From NCBI GenBank assembly GCA_963921245.4, contig CAWUEY030000001.1, positions 124,001 through 188,000 on the forward strand: DNA of 64,000 bases. Direction: 5' to 3'. The notes under the pieces are model-generated. The model saw only the letters and a list, made by a program, of their open reading frames with translations, was not told where the DNA came from and did no database searches. The stretch is from JABJGO01 sp963921245 (lineage in GTDB: Bacteria > Pseudomonadota > Alphaproteobacteria > Rhodospirillales > Casp-alpha2). Made by a program: the position numbers and the translations under genes. Positions 42,404 through 50,751 of the stretch are shown here, piece after piece. Position 1 is the first letter of the stretch. The number at the start of each line of letters is the position of its first letter.

Positions 42404-43524
42404 CCCGGGACGAGAGGATAGTTGCCGTATTCCGGGATTGGCGGGCGGAACAGCATCCGCGCCCCCACGATGATCGGTAACAGGGTGACCACATAAATTG
42501 ATGGAACGAGAGCCAGGTTGCGGGCACTCATGTTTTCAACACCCAGCAGACTGATCTGGAGAAGCAATACGACAACTGTAGCCACGACAACGCGTTTGTT
42601 CTGGTTTCGCCGGGTGAAGCCGTCTGAAAACAGGCTTACAAGAGCCACCATAACGAAGCCGATCGACACCAGTGGCGATACCAGTCGCTTATGCCCCTCA
42701 ATCAGATATTTGGGGTAATCTCGAGGAAGCACAATGGTATTGTTTTCAATATCAAAGAGCTCACGCACCGTCATTTCACGACTATCGGGCGTTCGATAGG
42801 CCTTTTGCGCGCCAAATGTATTGAGTGGAAAGGTGTAGCGATCAAAATAGAGAACGGAGTAATTCCGCGTTTCCGTTTCCAGCGCCTGCCGATTTCCATC
42901 AAACATAACGATTTGAAGGCCCTCGGCTGTTTTCACGAGGGACCCTCGTTTTGCCATGACAGTCACAGGTGCCTTCGGATCGCGCTCGTCATGGACGAAT
43001 ATTCCACGCAGCTCATTGGACGCTGTTCTTTCCCGGATATAGACCGTGGTTTTGTCACCAAAGGTGTTGAACGTCCCTTCCTCGAGGGGCACCTGGGCGA
43101 GATTATAGCGGATATGCCACTTCAATTCGCCAAACATGCGGTAGGTTTCAGGTAGAATGTAGAAATTTACAAAATACCCGAGGACGGTGATAATCCCGGC
43201 AAGAATAAGGGCTGGCCTGGCAAGTTGTAGAGGACTAAGGCCCGTCGCCGACATAACGACCAGTTCCCGGTCCGTCGTCATCTTGGAATAGATAAACATG
43301 ACCGTGATAAACAGAGCTATTGGTAATAGCACGCCAAGAAAGCTCGGGATTAGTAACACGGTTATCTCGAACAACGTCCACAGGGAAGCGCCGTTATTGA
43401 TGATCATCTCGACGTATTGAAGAGCCTTGATAAGCCAGGCAATGGCGATCAGACCACCCGCAACAAGCGCAAGGCCGACACTTAATTGGCGAAACACGCT
43501 GCCTGTCATCAATCGCATGAGCAT
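42385..43524 (-). CDS. lptF: LPS export ABC transporter permease LptF
   Basis: A 379-residue YjgP/YjgQ-family permease: helices near residues 15-35, 50-75 and 100-120, a periplasmic domain of about 150 residues, and three C-terminal helices (LVSPLVSIGFVMVALVSLF, VVVATVVVLLLQISLL, LALVPSIYVVTLLPIIVG). TTDRELVVMSATGLSPLQLARP is the coupling region. The C-terminus PEYGNYPLVPGCCWKR is translated from sequence belonging to the neighbouring PfkB gene, so the last few residues are foreign. lptG, normally next, is absent. Confidence 0.9.
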   Translation of the reverse strand: MLMRLMTGSVFRQLSVGLALVAGGLIAIAWLIKALQYVEMIINNGASLWTLFEITVLLIPSFLGVLLPIALFITVMFIYSKMTTDRELVVMSATGLSPLQLARPALILAGIITVLGYFVNFYILPETYRMFGELKWHIRYNLAQVPLEEGTFNTFGDKTTVYIRERTASNELRGIFVHDERDPKAPVTVMAKRGSLVKTAEGLQIVMFDGNRQALETETRNYSVLYFDRYTFPLNTFGAQKAYRTPDSREMTVRELFDIENNTIVLPRDYPKYLIEGHKRLVSPLVSIGFVMVALVSLFSDGFTRRNQNKRVVVATVVVLLLQISLLGVENMSARNLALVPSIYVVTLLPIIVGARMLFRPPIPEYGNYPLVPGCCWKR

Positions 43525-43610
43525 TGCCGGGTCAATTCGTCTAATCGGAGCTTCAGGGCAGTTAGATACAGGAACCGGGCGTTCAAGTATAGCGCGCTTT
43601 ATCAGTTAAT

Positions 43611-44432
43611 TTAATGCCCCAAAATGATGGTCTGCGCTGGCCGCTCAGTCAGTATCCAATCAAAAAGTATCTGGCCTGATAAAAGCGAAACCGCCGCGGG
43701 CCGCTGGCCTTGATCTTTATAATCTCTCCACTGCGGGCGGAAGGTTGATTTAGAAAACCAACCCCACTTAGTGCGATCACGGATAAATCTTACCATTGAA
43801 GGAACTTTGGAAAGCAGACTTCGAAACAACTTTGTCCGCGAAAGAGCAATGGTACCAAGAACACTAGCGGCACCACCAACAGCGTAGCCAATACCATCTG
43901 AATCTTCGGAAGCTGACCGATCACCAGACCCAGAAGAACCGCTACCAGAAAATACATTAGCCAAAGCATTAATAAAACTCCGTGTCTGTTGAGCAGTAAG
44001 ATTCGCGCGAGCAAGGTCCTTCGCAAAAGGAACCATAGCACGCGATAGTTGTTCCTCATTCATGGCCTGCATGCGTTGAACATGCATCAATGAAGTCTGT
44101 GCAACAGCTTGAGCAGTCTGAGCCTGGATATGTGGAATATCAGCCTGAAGACGTTGAGCGAGGACATCAACCTGACGGTTACCAACATCAGTAGTCTTAT
44201 CCGTACCGTACTTAGAAGCATCAGCAGCAATTTGAGCAGACTGAACACCGGCATCAGCCTGCTGTTGAGAAGACTTAATCTGAGCAGAAGATTGAATGCC
44301 TGCAATCTTTTCCTGAGAACGCATTTGTTCACGAGCCAACTGAGCCTGTTGCTGAGAATCACCAGCGCTAGTACCAGCACCAGCTTGCTCCCAAGGGTTA
44401 AGATTCGGATAAGCCGAGTTTAAAAACTGCCG
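43611..44432 (-). pseudogene. Microviridae DNA pilot protein (phiX174 H / VP2-like) fragment
   Basis: On the minus strand an open frame reads RQFLNSAYPNLNPWEQAGAG, closely matching the phiX174 H segment with LNAWERAGAD, followed by a very Gln/Ala-rich helix (QLAREQMRSQEKIAGIQSS; QADIPHIQAQTAQAVAQTSL) and a Ser/Gly hinge (FSGSGSSGSGDRS), then a C-terminal GYAVGGAASVLGTIAL segment. In phiX174, H oligomerises into the DNA-translocating tube. The phage part begins near 44432; the N-terminal glycine-rich membrane region and all other phage genes are missing. Bases here are A-rich on the coding strand, unlike the neighbours. The left boundary lies between about 43,575 and 43,740. Confidence 0.7.
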
Positions 44433-44611
44433 CTGCGGGCCTGAAACCGGATGCCGTCGAAGAAGACTGCCATGGGGTACATATTCCGGGACAATTAATC
44501 CCGGCCACGATACTCGATCGCATTCCGTCCGAACCCACAAACACCAGGATGCGGGCGGGGGTATCTGGTGTATCCAATACCCTTCTTGGCAGCGTACCTG
44601 TCGCGGTGTAA
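44433..44611 (+). pseudogene. 3' end of a broken host gene at the phage junction
   Basis: The plus strand reads GLKPDAVEEDCHGVHIPGQL and IPATILDRIPSEPTNTRMRAG and stops at TAA 44609-44611. It has host-like codon use and lacks any start; the upstream part is replaced by the phage-like sequence. I do not recognise the family. Confidence 0.5.
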
Positions 44612-44659
44612 ACCTGCGTATCGCAAAATATATCCGATGGATTCAAAGGCTCGTAACCA

Positions 44660-45637
44660 ATGACAAATGTTGGAGATTATGACGGCGCGTGGGGTGTAGA
44701 CCACGCGTTTCTCAGGGATACTGTTTACAAAACCCATGGTGAGCCGACCTATGGCGGGGCGACAAGTTTTCTGCGTCTAAAATACTCCAGGAACCTTGAT
44801 GGCATCGATGTGGCAGTAACGGGAGTCCCATACGATCTTGCGGTCACAAACCGCCCCGGCACAAGATTTGGACCCCGCGCGATCCGGGCGGCGTCGACCA
44901 ATCTGGCATGGCAAGGTGGCAACTATCCCTGGGGGTTTGATCCGCTTGCAAGGATCGCGGCTGTTGACTATGGTGATGCGGGTCTGGATCACGGAAACCC
45001 CAACGACGTGCCACGGCAAATCCAGGAGCACATTGCAGGCATTCTCAAAGAAAACACAGCAACCGTATCCATGGGCGGCGACCATTTCATCACGCTCCCG
45101 ATCCTCCGTGCGTATGCAGAAAAGTTTGGTCCCATGGCGCTGGTTCACTTTGATGCCCACTCCGACACCTGGGGCGAAGAGGAAAACCGCATCGATCACG
45201 GGACCATGTTTTACCACGGCATCAAGGAAGGCGTGATTGATCCGGAACATTCCGTTCAAATCGGAATCCGCACAGAAAATACAGACAGAATGGGCATGAT
45301 CTGGCTCGACTCGTTTTACGTTCACGAGCATGGACCGGAAAAGGTCGCCGAAGAAGCGCGGCGCATAGTCGGCGGACACCCTGCCTATATGACATTTGAT
45401 ATTGATTGCCTTGATCCGGCTTTCGCACCGGGCACAGGAACACCTGTATGCGGGGGGCTTTCGACACACCAGGCCCGCTGCATTATCATGAACCTCGGCG
45501 GCGTCGACTTCAAAGGCATGGATCTCGTTGAAGTCGCGCCTCAGTATGACGTGGGCGAGGTGACGGCGCTTGCCGGAGCGACGATCATGCTGGATTACCT
45601 CTCTTTGATTTCCGATCAATTACCCGAAAAAGCGTGA
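44660..45637 (+). CDS. agmatinase family hydrolase
   Basis: A 325-residue ureohydrolase: TNRPGTRFGPRAIR, the metal-binding SMGGDHFITLP, ALVHFDAHSDTW and TFDIDCLDPAFAPGTGTP provide the conserved manganese ligands. Family members release urea from agmatine, guanidinobutyrate or related guanidines. It overlaps the next gene by GTGA. A second, clearly diverged family member sits at 46867, so the two probably act on different guanidino compounds. The N-terminal 40 residues (GAWGVDHAFLRD) match agmatinase-like enzymes rather than arginase. Confidence 0.88.
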   Translation: MTNVGDYDGAWGVDHAFLRDTVYKTHGEPTYGGATSFLRLKYSRNLDGIDVAVTGVPYDLAVTNRPGTRFGPRAIRAASTNLAWQGGNYPWGFDPLARIAAVDYGDAGLDHGNPNDVPRQIQEHIAGILKENTATVSMGGDHFITLPILRAYAEKFGPMALVHFDAHSDTWGEEENRIDHGTMFYHGIKEGVIDPEHSVQIGIRTENTDRMGMIWLDSFYVHEHGPEKVAEEARRIVGGHPAYMTFDIDCLDPAFAPGTGTPVCGGLSTHQARCIIMNLGGVDFKGMDLVEVAPQYDVGEVTALAGATIMLDYLSLISDQLPEKA

Positions 45638-46833
45638 TTTACGATTATGCGATCATAGGCGGCGGCATCGTCGGCATGTCAACAGCCTGGCAATTGAAAT
45701 CAAGATTGCCAAACGCTTCGATTATCGCAATTGAGAAAGAGAAACAGTTGGCCACGCACCAGACCGGGCACAATTCCGGTGTTATCCACGCCGGGGTTTA
45801 CTATCAACCCGGGAGTCTGAAAGCGGCGTTTTGCAGGCGCGGTGTAGAGGAAACGATCCAGTTTTCACGCGAAAACAATATCCCGGTTGAACAATGCGGC
45901 AAGCTGATTGTCGCCACTGACGATATTGAACTGGCAAGGATGAAAGACCTCGCCGAACGGTGTCGGCAAAACAGGATTGATACCGAGATCCTCGATGCGG
46001 CGGCGCTTCGAGAAAGAGAGCCCCGGATAGCCGGTGTTGGCGCAATCCTGGCAAAATCAACGGGTATCGCAGATTACCCACAGATATGTCGGGTCATGGG
46101 CGAAAAATTCCAGGACCTCGGGGGCGAAATCCGGTTGGGGTGGGAGGTCGCCGCCGCCCGGGAAGACCGCGCCATGATTGTTTTAACCGCGGGCAATGAA
46201 GAGATTTTTGCCCGACATCTCATCGTATGCGCTGGTATGATGTCGGATCGACTGGCGCATATGTTAAAGGTCGACAAAAATTTCTCTATGATTCCGTTTC
46301 GAGGCGAGTATTACAAACTACCGCCGGCGAAAAATGATATCGTCAAACATCTGATTTATCCGGTGCCGGACCCGGCACTGCCTTTCCTGGGAGTACACTT
46401 GACCCGCATGATTGAAGGGTGTGTGACTATTGGCCCCAATGCTGTTCTTGGATTCGCTCGCGAAGGTTACCCGAAAGGCAGCGTAAACCTTCGCGATGTC
46501 GCCGATATGGCGCGTTTTGGAGGATTTTGGCGGCTGGTAAAAAAGCATGCAAAAACGGGCATGGATGAATTCAGAAATCAGATTTTCAAGCGGGGTTATC
46601 TGGAAAAATGCCGGAAATACTGTCCGGAACTGACACTATCCGATATGCTGCCATACCCCACGGGAATACGGGCCATGGCGGTTGGTCAGGATGGCACCAT
46701 GATCGACGATTTTTTGTTCGCAGAGACACCGCGCTGTATCCTCGTTTGCAATGCACCATCGCCGGCGGCAACGTCCTCTATTCCCATCGGAGAATACATT
46801 GTGGATAAAGCGATTGAGCGATTTGAAAGGTGA
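45634..46833 (+). CDS. lhgO: L-2-hydroxyglutarate oxidase
   Basis: A 399-residue FAD-dependent oxidase of the DAO superfamily. YAIIGGGIVGMSTAWQL binds FAD, HQTGHNSGVIHAGVYYQPGS is the LhgO signature, then FRGEYYKL and VHLTRMIEGCVTIGPNAVL. It oxidises L-2-hydroxyglutarate to 2-oxoglutarate and passes electrons to the quinone pool. GTG start at 45634 overlaps the stop of the agmatinase gene. Complete. Confidence 0.93.
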   Translation: MIYDYAIIGGGIVGMSTAWQLKSRLPNASIIAIEKEKQLATHQTGHNSGVIHAGVYYQPGSLKAAFCRRGVEETIQFSRENNIPVEQCGKLIVATDDIELARMKDLAERCRQNRIDTEILDAAALREREPRIAGVGAILAKSTGIADYPQICRVMGEKFQDLGGEIRLGWEVAAAREDRAMIVLTAGNEEIFARHLIVCAGMMSDRLAHMLKVDKNFSMIPFRGEYYKLPPAKNDIVKHLIYPVPDPALPFLGVHLTRMIEGCVTIGPNAVLGFAREGYPKGSVNLRDVADMARFGGFWRLVKKHAKTGMDEFRNQIFKRGYLEKCRKYCPELTLSDMLPYPTGIRAMAVGQDGTMIDDFLFAETPRCILVCNAPSPAATSSIPIGEYIVDKAIERFER

Positions 46834-46866
46834 GCAGACAAAAAGGAAGCAACCAGGGAGTCGACC

Positions 46867-47817
46867 ATGTCTTCGCAGAAGAACCAGCCTTTAGGTGGCA
46901 ACGAAATGCCCCGTTTCGGTGGTCCTGCCACCATGATGCGGCTCCCGTCCCAACCCGACGCAGGTGGTCTGGATGCCTGTTTTGTCGGTGTTCCCTTCGA
47001 TATCGGTACTTCAAATCGTTCCGGTGCCCGATACGGCCCGCGAGCCATACGGGCGGAATCATGCCTGCTTCGCCCCTACAATATGGAAACGGGGGCGGCA
47101 CCCTTCGACTCTTTACAGGTTGCCGATATCGGAGACGTCGCCATCAACACGTTCAATCTCATGAAGAGCATGGACATAATCGAAGCCGCTTACGATGACA
47201 TTTTGTCCCACGATTGCGTTCCTTTGACCCTCGGCGGCGACCATACAGTTGCCCTTCCTGTCCTGCGGGCCCTGAAGAAGAAGTATGGGCCGGTAGGCAT
47301 GGTTCACATCGACGCCCATGCGGATATCAATGACAACATGTTCGGCGAACCCATTGCCCACGGTACACCCTTCCGACGTGCCATGGAAGAAGGTTTGCTT
47401 GTCGGCAATCGGGTATACCAGATCGGCCTCAGGGGTACCGGGTATGCTGCGGACGATTTTGATTGGCCCCGATCACAAGGCTTTGAAGTTGTCACAGCCA
47501 ACCAGTGCTGGCACAAATCACTCGCTCCGCTCATGGATCAGGTTCGGGAAAAACTGGGTGATGGCCCCGTTCACATCAGCTTTGACATCGACGGCCTTGA
47601 TCCGTCTGCCGCGCCGGGAACAGGAACACCCGAATATGGCGGACTGACGGTAATCCAGGGCTATGAAATCATCCGAGGATGCCGGGGACTGAATATCGTC
47701 GGATGTGACCTCGTGGAAGTGGCGCCGCCTTACGACCTGAGCGGCAATACAGCGTTGCTGGGCGCGAATTTGCTGTATGAGATGCTGTGTGTCCTGCCAG
47801 GCGTGACATTTCGCTGA
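46867..47817 (+). CDS. agmatinase/guanidinobutyrase family hydrolase
   Basis: A 316-residue ureohydrolase: FDIGTSNRSGARYGPRAIR, LTLGGDHTVALP, MVHIDAHADINDN and SFDIDGLDPSAAPGTGTPE carry the metal ligands. The pattern is close to guanidinobutyrase (GbuA) and guanidinopropionase. Because the next gene looks like 5-guanidino-2-oxopentanoate decarboxylase, 4-guanidinobutyrate is the favoured substrate: product GABA plus urea. Begins 33 bp after lhgO. Confidence 0.88.
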   Translation: MSSQKNQPLGGNEMPRFGGPATMMRLPSQPDAGGLDACFVGVPFDIGTSNRSGARYGPRAIRAESCLLRPYNMETGAAPFDSLQVADIGDVAINTFNLMKSMDIIEAAYDDILSHDCVPLTLGGDHTVALPVLRALKKKYGPVGMVHIDAHADINDNMFGEPIAHGTPFRRAMEEGLLVGNRVYQIGLRGTGYAADDFDWPRSQGFEVVTANQCWHKSLAPLMDQVREKLGDGPVHISFDIDGLDPSAAPGTGTPEYGGLTVIQGYEIIRGCRGLNIVGCDLVEVAPPYDLSGNTALLGANLLYEMLCVLPGVTFR

Positions 47818-47991
47818 GGTAGCCTTCAACAATGAGCGCCTTTGAACAATTTCAAACCATTGTTGGCGACAATAACATCCATTTCTCAGGCCATGGCGGG
47901 GGCAAAACAACAATGGATTTCTGTTGCCAGATTTGCCCGGCCCGTTTATGGCCTTACGAAACGTAATTTCTTTAACTCCGAAGAGTATACA

Positions 47992-49584
47992 ATGACCACC
48001 TGCGGTGAAATGTTGATGGAGATTCTGGAAGCCTATGGTGTCGATACGGTGTTTGGAATTCCCGGTGTCCACACGCTTGAGCTCTACCGCGGGTTACAGC
48101 GTTCAGATATTCGCCACATTACACCACGGCATGAACAAGGTGCCGGATTTATGGCAGACGGATATGCCAGAATTACGGGAAAGCCGGGTGTATGTTTGAT
48201 CATCACAGGCCCTGGTATGACCAACATAGCCACCGCAATGGGACAGGCCTATGGCGACTCAGTTCCCATGTTGGTTATCTCCAGCACGAACGCCCTGGGC
48301 GAGGCGGGGCTTCAGGAAGGGCATTTGCACGAACTGCGCAATCAGCGCGACCTCGTCGCCGGGGTTGCTGCGTTCAGCCAGACGGTGCTGCGCCCGCGGG
48401 ATTTACCAGGGGTAATCGCGCGGGCATTCGCCGTTTTCAATGGCGCCCGGCCACGCCCTGTTCACATCGAGATCCCCATCGACGTGTTTTCCCTGCCCAC
48501 CGCCGATGTGAAGCGTGGTGGTGCCGTTCAAGCCACCCGACCGGGGCCATCTCCGGACGCGATTGACCAGGCCGCCGATTTCCTTGCCAGAGCAAAAAGC
48601 CCCCTGATCTTTTACGGCGGCGGCACCGTGGACGCTGCCAAAGAGGCTCAAGAACTTACGGAACGGTTGGGGGCACCCACGGCGTTAACAATCAACGCCA
48701 AAGGCGTTCTTCCGCCAAACCACCCCCTGTCTTGTGGTTCTTACATCCCTTATGATCCCATGCGGGCGGCTATCGCGGATGCAGATGTGATTCTCGCCGT
48801 TGGCACCGAAATGGGGGAAACTGATTACGACGTTTATCGTCACGGTGCGTTTCCGATTTCCGGAAAGCTCATCCGCATTGATATAGAGCCGGATCAAACC
48901 GCTCGGAACTACCGTGCTGATTTGGCGATCACCAGTGACGCCCGCCTAGCACTAAGCGCTTTGAATACGGCACTTGAAACACGCCATATCTCCAGTGACT
49001 CTTCTGCGGGAAAGCAGAGAGCCTCTGAATTGTGTCGCGCTTGTGCGGCAGCCATATCATCATGGGCAACCCTGCACGAACCCTGGTTGAAGGCCATCAA
49101 CGCCGCCTTTGAAAACCCTGTTATCGTCGGCGATTCCACACAGTTGGTCTATACCGGCAACCACACCTACCAGTCGCCTTCCCCCCGATCATGGTTCAAT
49201 TCGGCAACCGGATACGGCACCCTGGGCTATGCGTTGCCTGCTGCGATCGGTGCCAAGGTGGCCGCACCGGATCGTCCTGTGATTGCCCTTGTTGGCGACG
49301 GAGGATTTCTTTTCACGATTGGCGAATTGGCCTCAGCCGTAGAAGCCAAAGCCGGAATTGCCATACTGCTATGGAACAACCATGGATATGAAACGATTTC
49401 CAACTATATGCTTGAAGACCGGATTGAGCCGCTTGGATGCATTGAATTCACACCCGATTTTCAGGCCATTGCAAAGGGTTTCGGCTGTAAGGCCGTTAAG
49501 GCAGATACACCGGAAGCGCTGACAGAATGTTTGAAACAGGCACATGGAAACGACTGTCCGACCCTTATCGAAGTTTTAGCGTGA
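47992..49584 (+). CDS. ThDP-dependent decarboxylase (AruI-like / acetolactate synthase family)
   Basis: A 530-residue enzyme of the acetolactate-synthase/POX family: GVDTVFGIPGVHTLELY with the activating glutamate region (HEQGAGFMADGYAR), TGPGMTNIATAMGQAYGDS, and the C-terminal VGDGGFLFTIGELASAV plus NNHGYETI that bind Mg and ThDP. Context with two guanidino-hydrolases points to 5-guanidino-2-oxopentanoate decarboxylase (AruI) of the arginine transaminase pathway. ATG at 47992 chosen; an earlier one at 47842 adds 50 basic residues outside the family. Confidence 0.82.
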   Translation: MTTCGEMLMEILEAYGVDTVFGIPGVHTLELYRGLQRSDIRHITPRHEQGAGFMADGYARITGKPGVCLIITGPGMTNIATAMGQAYGDSVPMLVISSTNALGEAGLQEGHLHELRNQRDLVAGVAAFSQTVLRPRDLPGVIARAFAVFNGARPRPVHIEIPIDVFSLPTADVKRGGAVQATRPGPSPDAIDQAADFLARAKSPLIFYGGGTVDAAKEAQELTERLGAPTALTINAKGVLPPNHPLSCGSYIPYDPMRAAIADADVILAVGTEMGETDYDVYRHGAFPISGKLIRIDIEPDQTARNYRADLAITSDARLALSALNTALETRHISSDSSAGKQRASELCRACAAAISSWATLHEPWLKAINAAFENPVIVGDSTQLVYTGNHTYQSPSPRSWFNSATGYGTLGYALPAAIGAKVAAPDRPVIALVGDGGFLFTIGELASAVEAKAGIAILLWNNHGYETISNYMLEDRIEPLGCIEFTPDFQAIAKGFGCKAVKADTPEALTECLKQAHGNDCPTLIEVLA

Positions 49585-49610
49585 AAGCCCAAAATTTGGG
49601 CAAAGTGGCG

Positions 49611-49639
49611 TTGACAGAACGGTTTCAGCGCCCTATGTT
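49611..49639 (+). promoter_or_regulatory. sigma-70 promoter of the rpmJ paralogue
   Basis: TTGACA (49611-49616), 17 bp spacer, TATGTT (49634-49639), 47 bp before the ATG. This is an almost perfect housekeeping promoter for the small ribosomal protein gene. Confidence 0.75.
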
Positions 49640-49685
49640 CCGCGGCCTGAACGGGTTTCGGCGCGGGATATGAAGGATTTGAACG

Positions 49686-49811
49686 ATGAAAGTCAGAAAC
49701 TCACTTAAGTCTGCCAAAACGCGGGATCGCAATTGCCGCGTGATACGGCGCAAGGGTCGCAATTTTGTCATCAATAAGAAAAACCCGCGTTTTAAGGTGC
49801 GACAGGGTTAG
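49686..49811 (+). CDS. rpmJ: 50S ribosomal protein L36, zinc-free paralogue
   Basis: A 41-residue protein, MKVRNSLKSAKTRDRNCRVI then RRKGRNFVINKKNPRFKVRQ, identical in layout to the B-type (YkgO-like) L36: it has only one cysteine instead of the four-ligand zinc ribbon. L36 binds 23S rRNA. It has its own promoter and a strong terminator, so it is expressed alone. Confidence 0.95.
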   Translation: MKVRNSLKSAKTRDRNCRVIRRKGRNFVINKKNPRFKVRQG

Positions 49812-49849
49812 TTCTTTAGACTCTATAGAGAACCTCGACTGTAGTCAAA

Positions 49850-49877
49850 AACCGCGCTCCTGGCGCGGTTTTTTTTG
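49850..49877 (+). terminator. rho-independent terminator after rpmJ
   Basis: AACCGCGC (49850-49857) pairs with GCGCGGTT (49863-49870), loop TCCTG, followed by a T-run of eight including the stem end. It lies 39 bp past the rpmJ stop and also precedes the end of the convergent gene at 49927. Confidence 0.9.
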
Positions 49878-49926
49878 TGAGTCGTTCATTCATATTAAAA
49901 TCCGCTGATTTCGACACAAACTTCTT

Positions 49927-50619
49927 TTACTCGGATTCCAGTTCAAACACACCGGCGATGTGCTTGAAACCGCCATCCGTATCTGATGGCGTAATCGCTG
50001 CAAACAAATCAAGGGTAACCACCGCATTGATAGCCGCGTCTTCTTCCACGGCGCTTCGAACGCGATCGGCCAGAAAACCGTTGACAATAGATACTTGTTT
50101 ATAACTTTCGCGAAGACCATCGAAATCTACTTCTCTGAATTCGCCGGACTGCTGATTTTCTACATACGACTTCAACAGATGTGTGGAGAGCGAACGAAAC
50201 ACCGTTTCCTGTTCATCAGAAAACGGCAGATGAAACCGCGCCATGGGCCGCAAAAAACGGGTCCGCGGACATCCGGAAGTCGCAAGCGCCAGCCCCATCA
50301 GGGATGCCAGGGCCTTTTGAAAAGTCGTGTTCGCCGAAATTTTTCGACTTGGTGTTTGCACTTCAACCACGACTTTTTCATAGGAATAATATGATCGAAA
50401 CTTGGGAACAATCTGGGCCATCACCAACGCGGCGGGGCACCACTCTACTTCTGCCCCGAGAGGACAATTTTCACACTTGTGGTTTTCGAGGCGCGCCCAT
50501 TCCGGGCGATCAATATCTTCATCATTGATAATACGATAGGTGTCGTCATCAAATGATAGCATGACGCATATTTTCTCACCGTCAGGGGTCAAAAAACGGT
50601 AGGTTATCTCTGAGCTCAT
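49927..50619 (-). CDS. conserved hypothetical protein with CxxC-type cysteine cluster
   Basis: A 230-residue soluble protein. Residues 48-62 read HKCENCPLGAEVEWC, three cysteines that could hold a metal. The remainder has strands then helices (LFAAITP, FRSYYSYEKVVVEVQ) but no family I know. The ATG is followed by a strand-forming YRFLTPDGEKI start. Divergent from glcD (132 bp between the starts). Confidence 0.7.
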   Translation of the reverse strand: MSSEITYRFLTPDGEKICVMLSFDDDTYRIINDEDIDRPEWARLENHKCENCPLGAEVEWCPAALVMAQIVPKFRSYYSYEKVVVEVQTPSRKISANTTFQKALASLMGLALATSGCPRTRFLRPMARFHLPFSDEQETVFRSLSTHLLKSYVENQQSGEFREVDFDGLRESYKQVSIVNGFLADRVRSAVEEDAAINAVVTLDLFAAITPSDTDGGFKHIAGVFELESE

Positions 50620-50751
50620 GCATCATCCTCTATTCTAAACAGGGTCATTATATAGGAACTCGTACCCGGAACAACCCACCAAACAGTCGATCAGGTTTTG
50701 ATCTGCCCAGACCAACGCGTTAAAATAACAAGCCAGGAGGCTTAATCTGCC

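Noticed and set aside
43550..43620. dif-like site for Xer-mediated phage integration
   Set aside because: No 28-bp XerC/XerD-like sequence visible on either side of the phage fragment.
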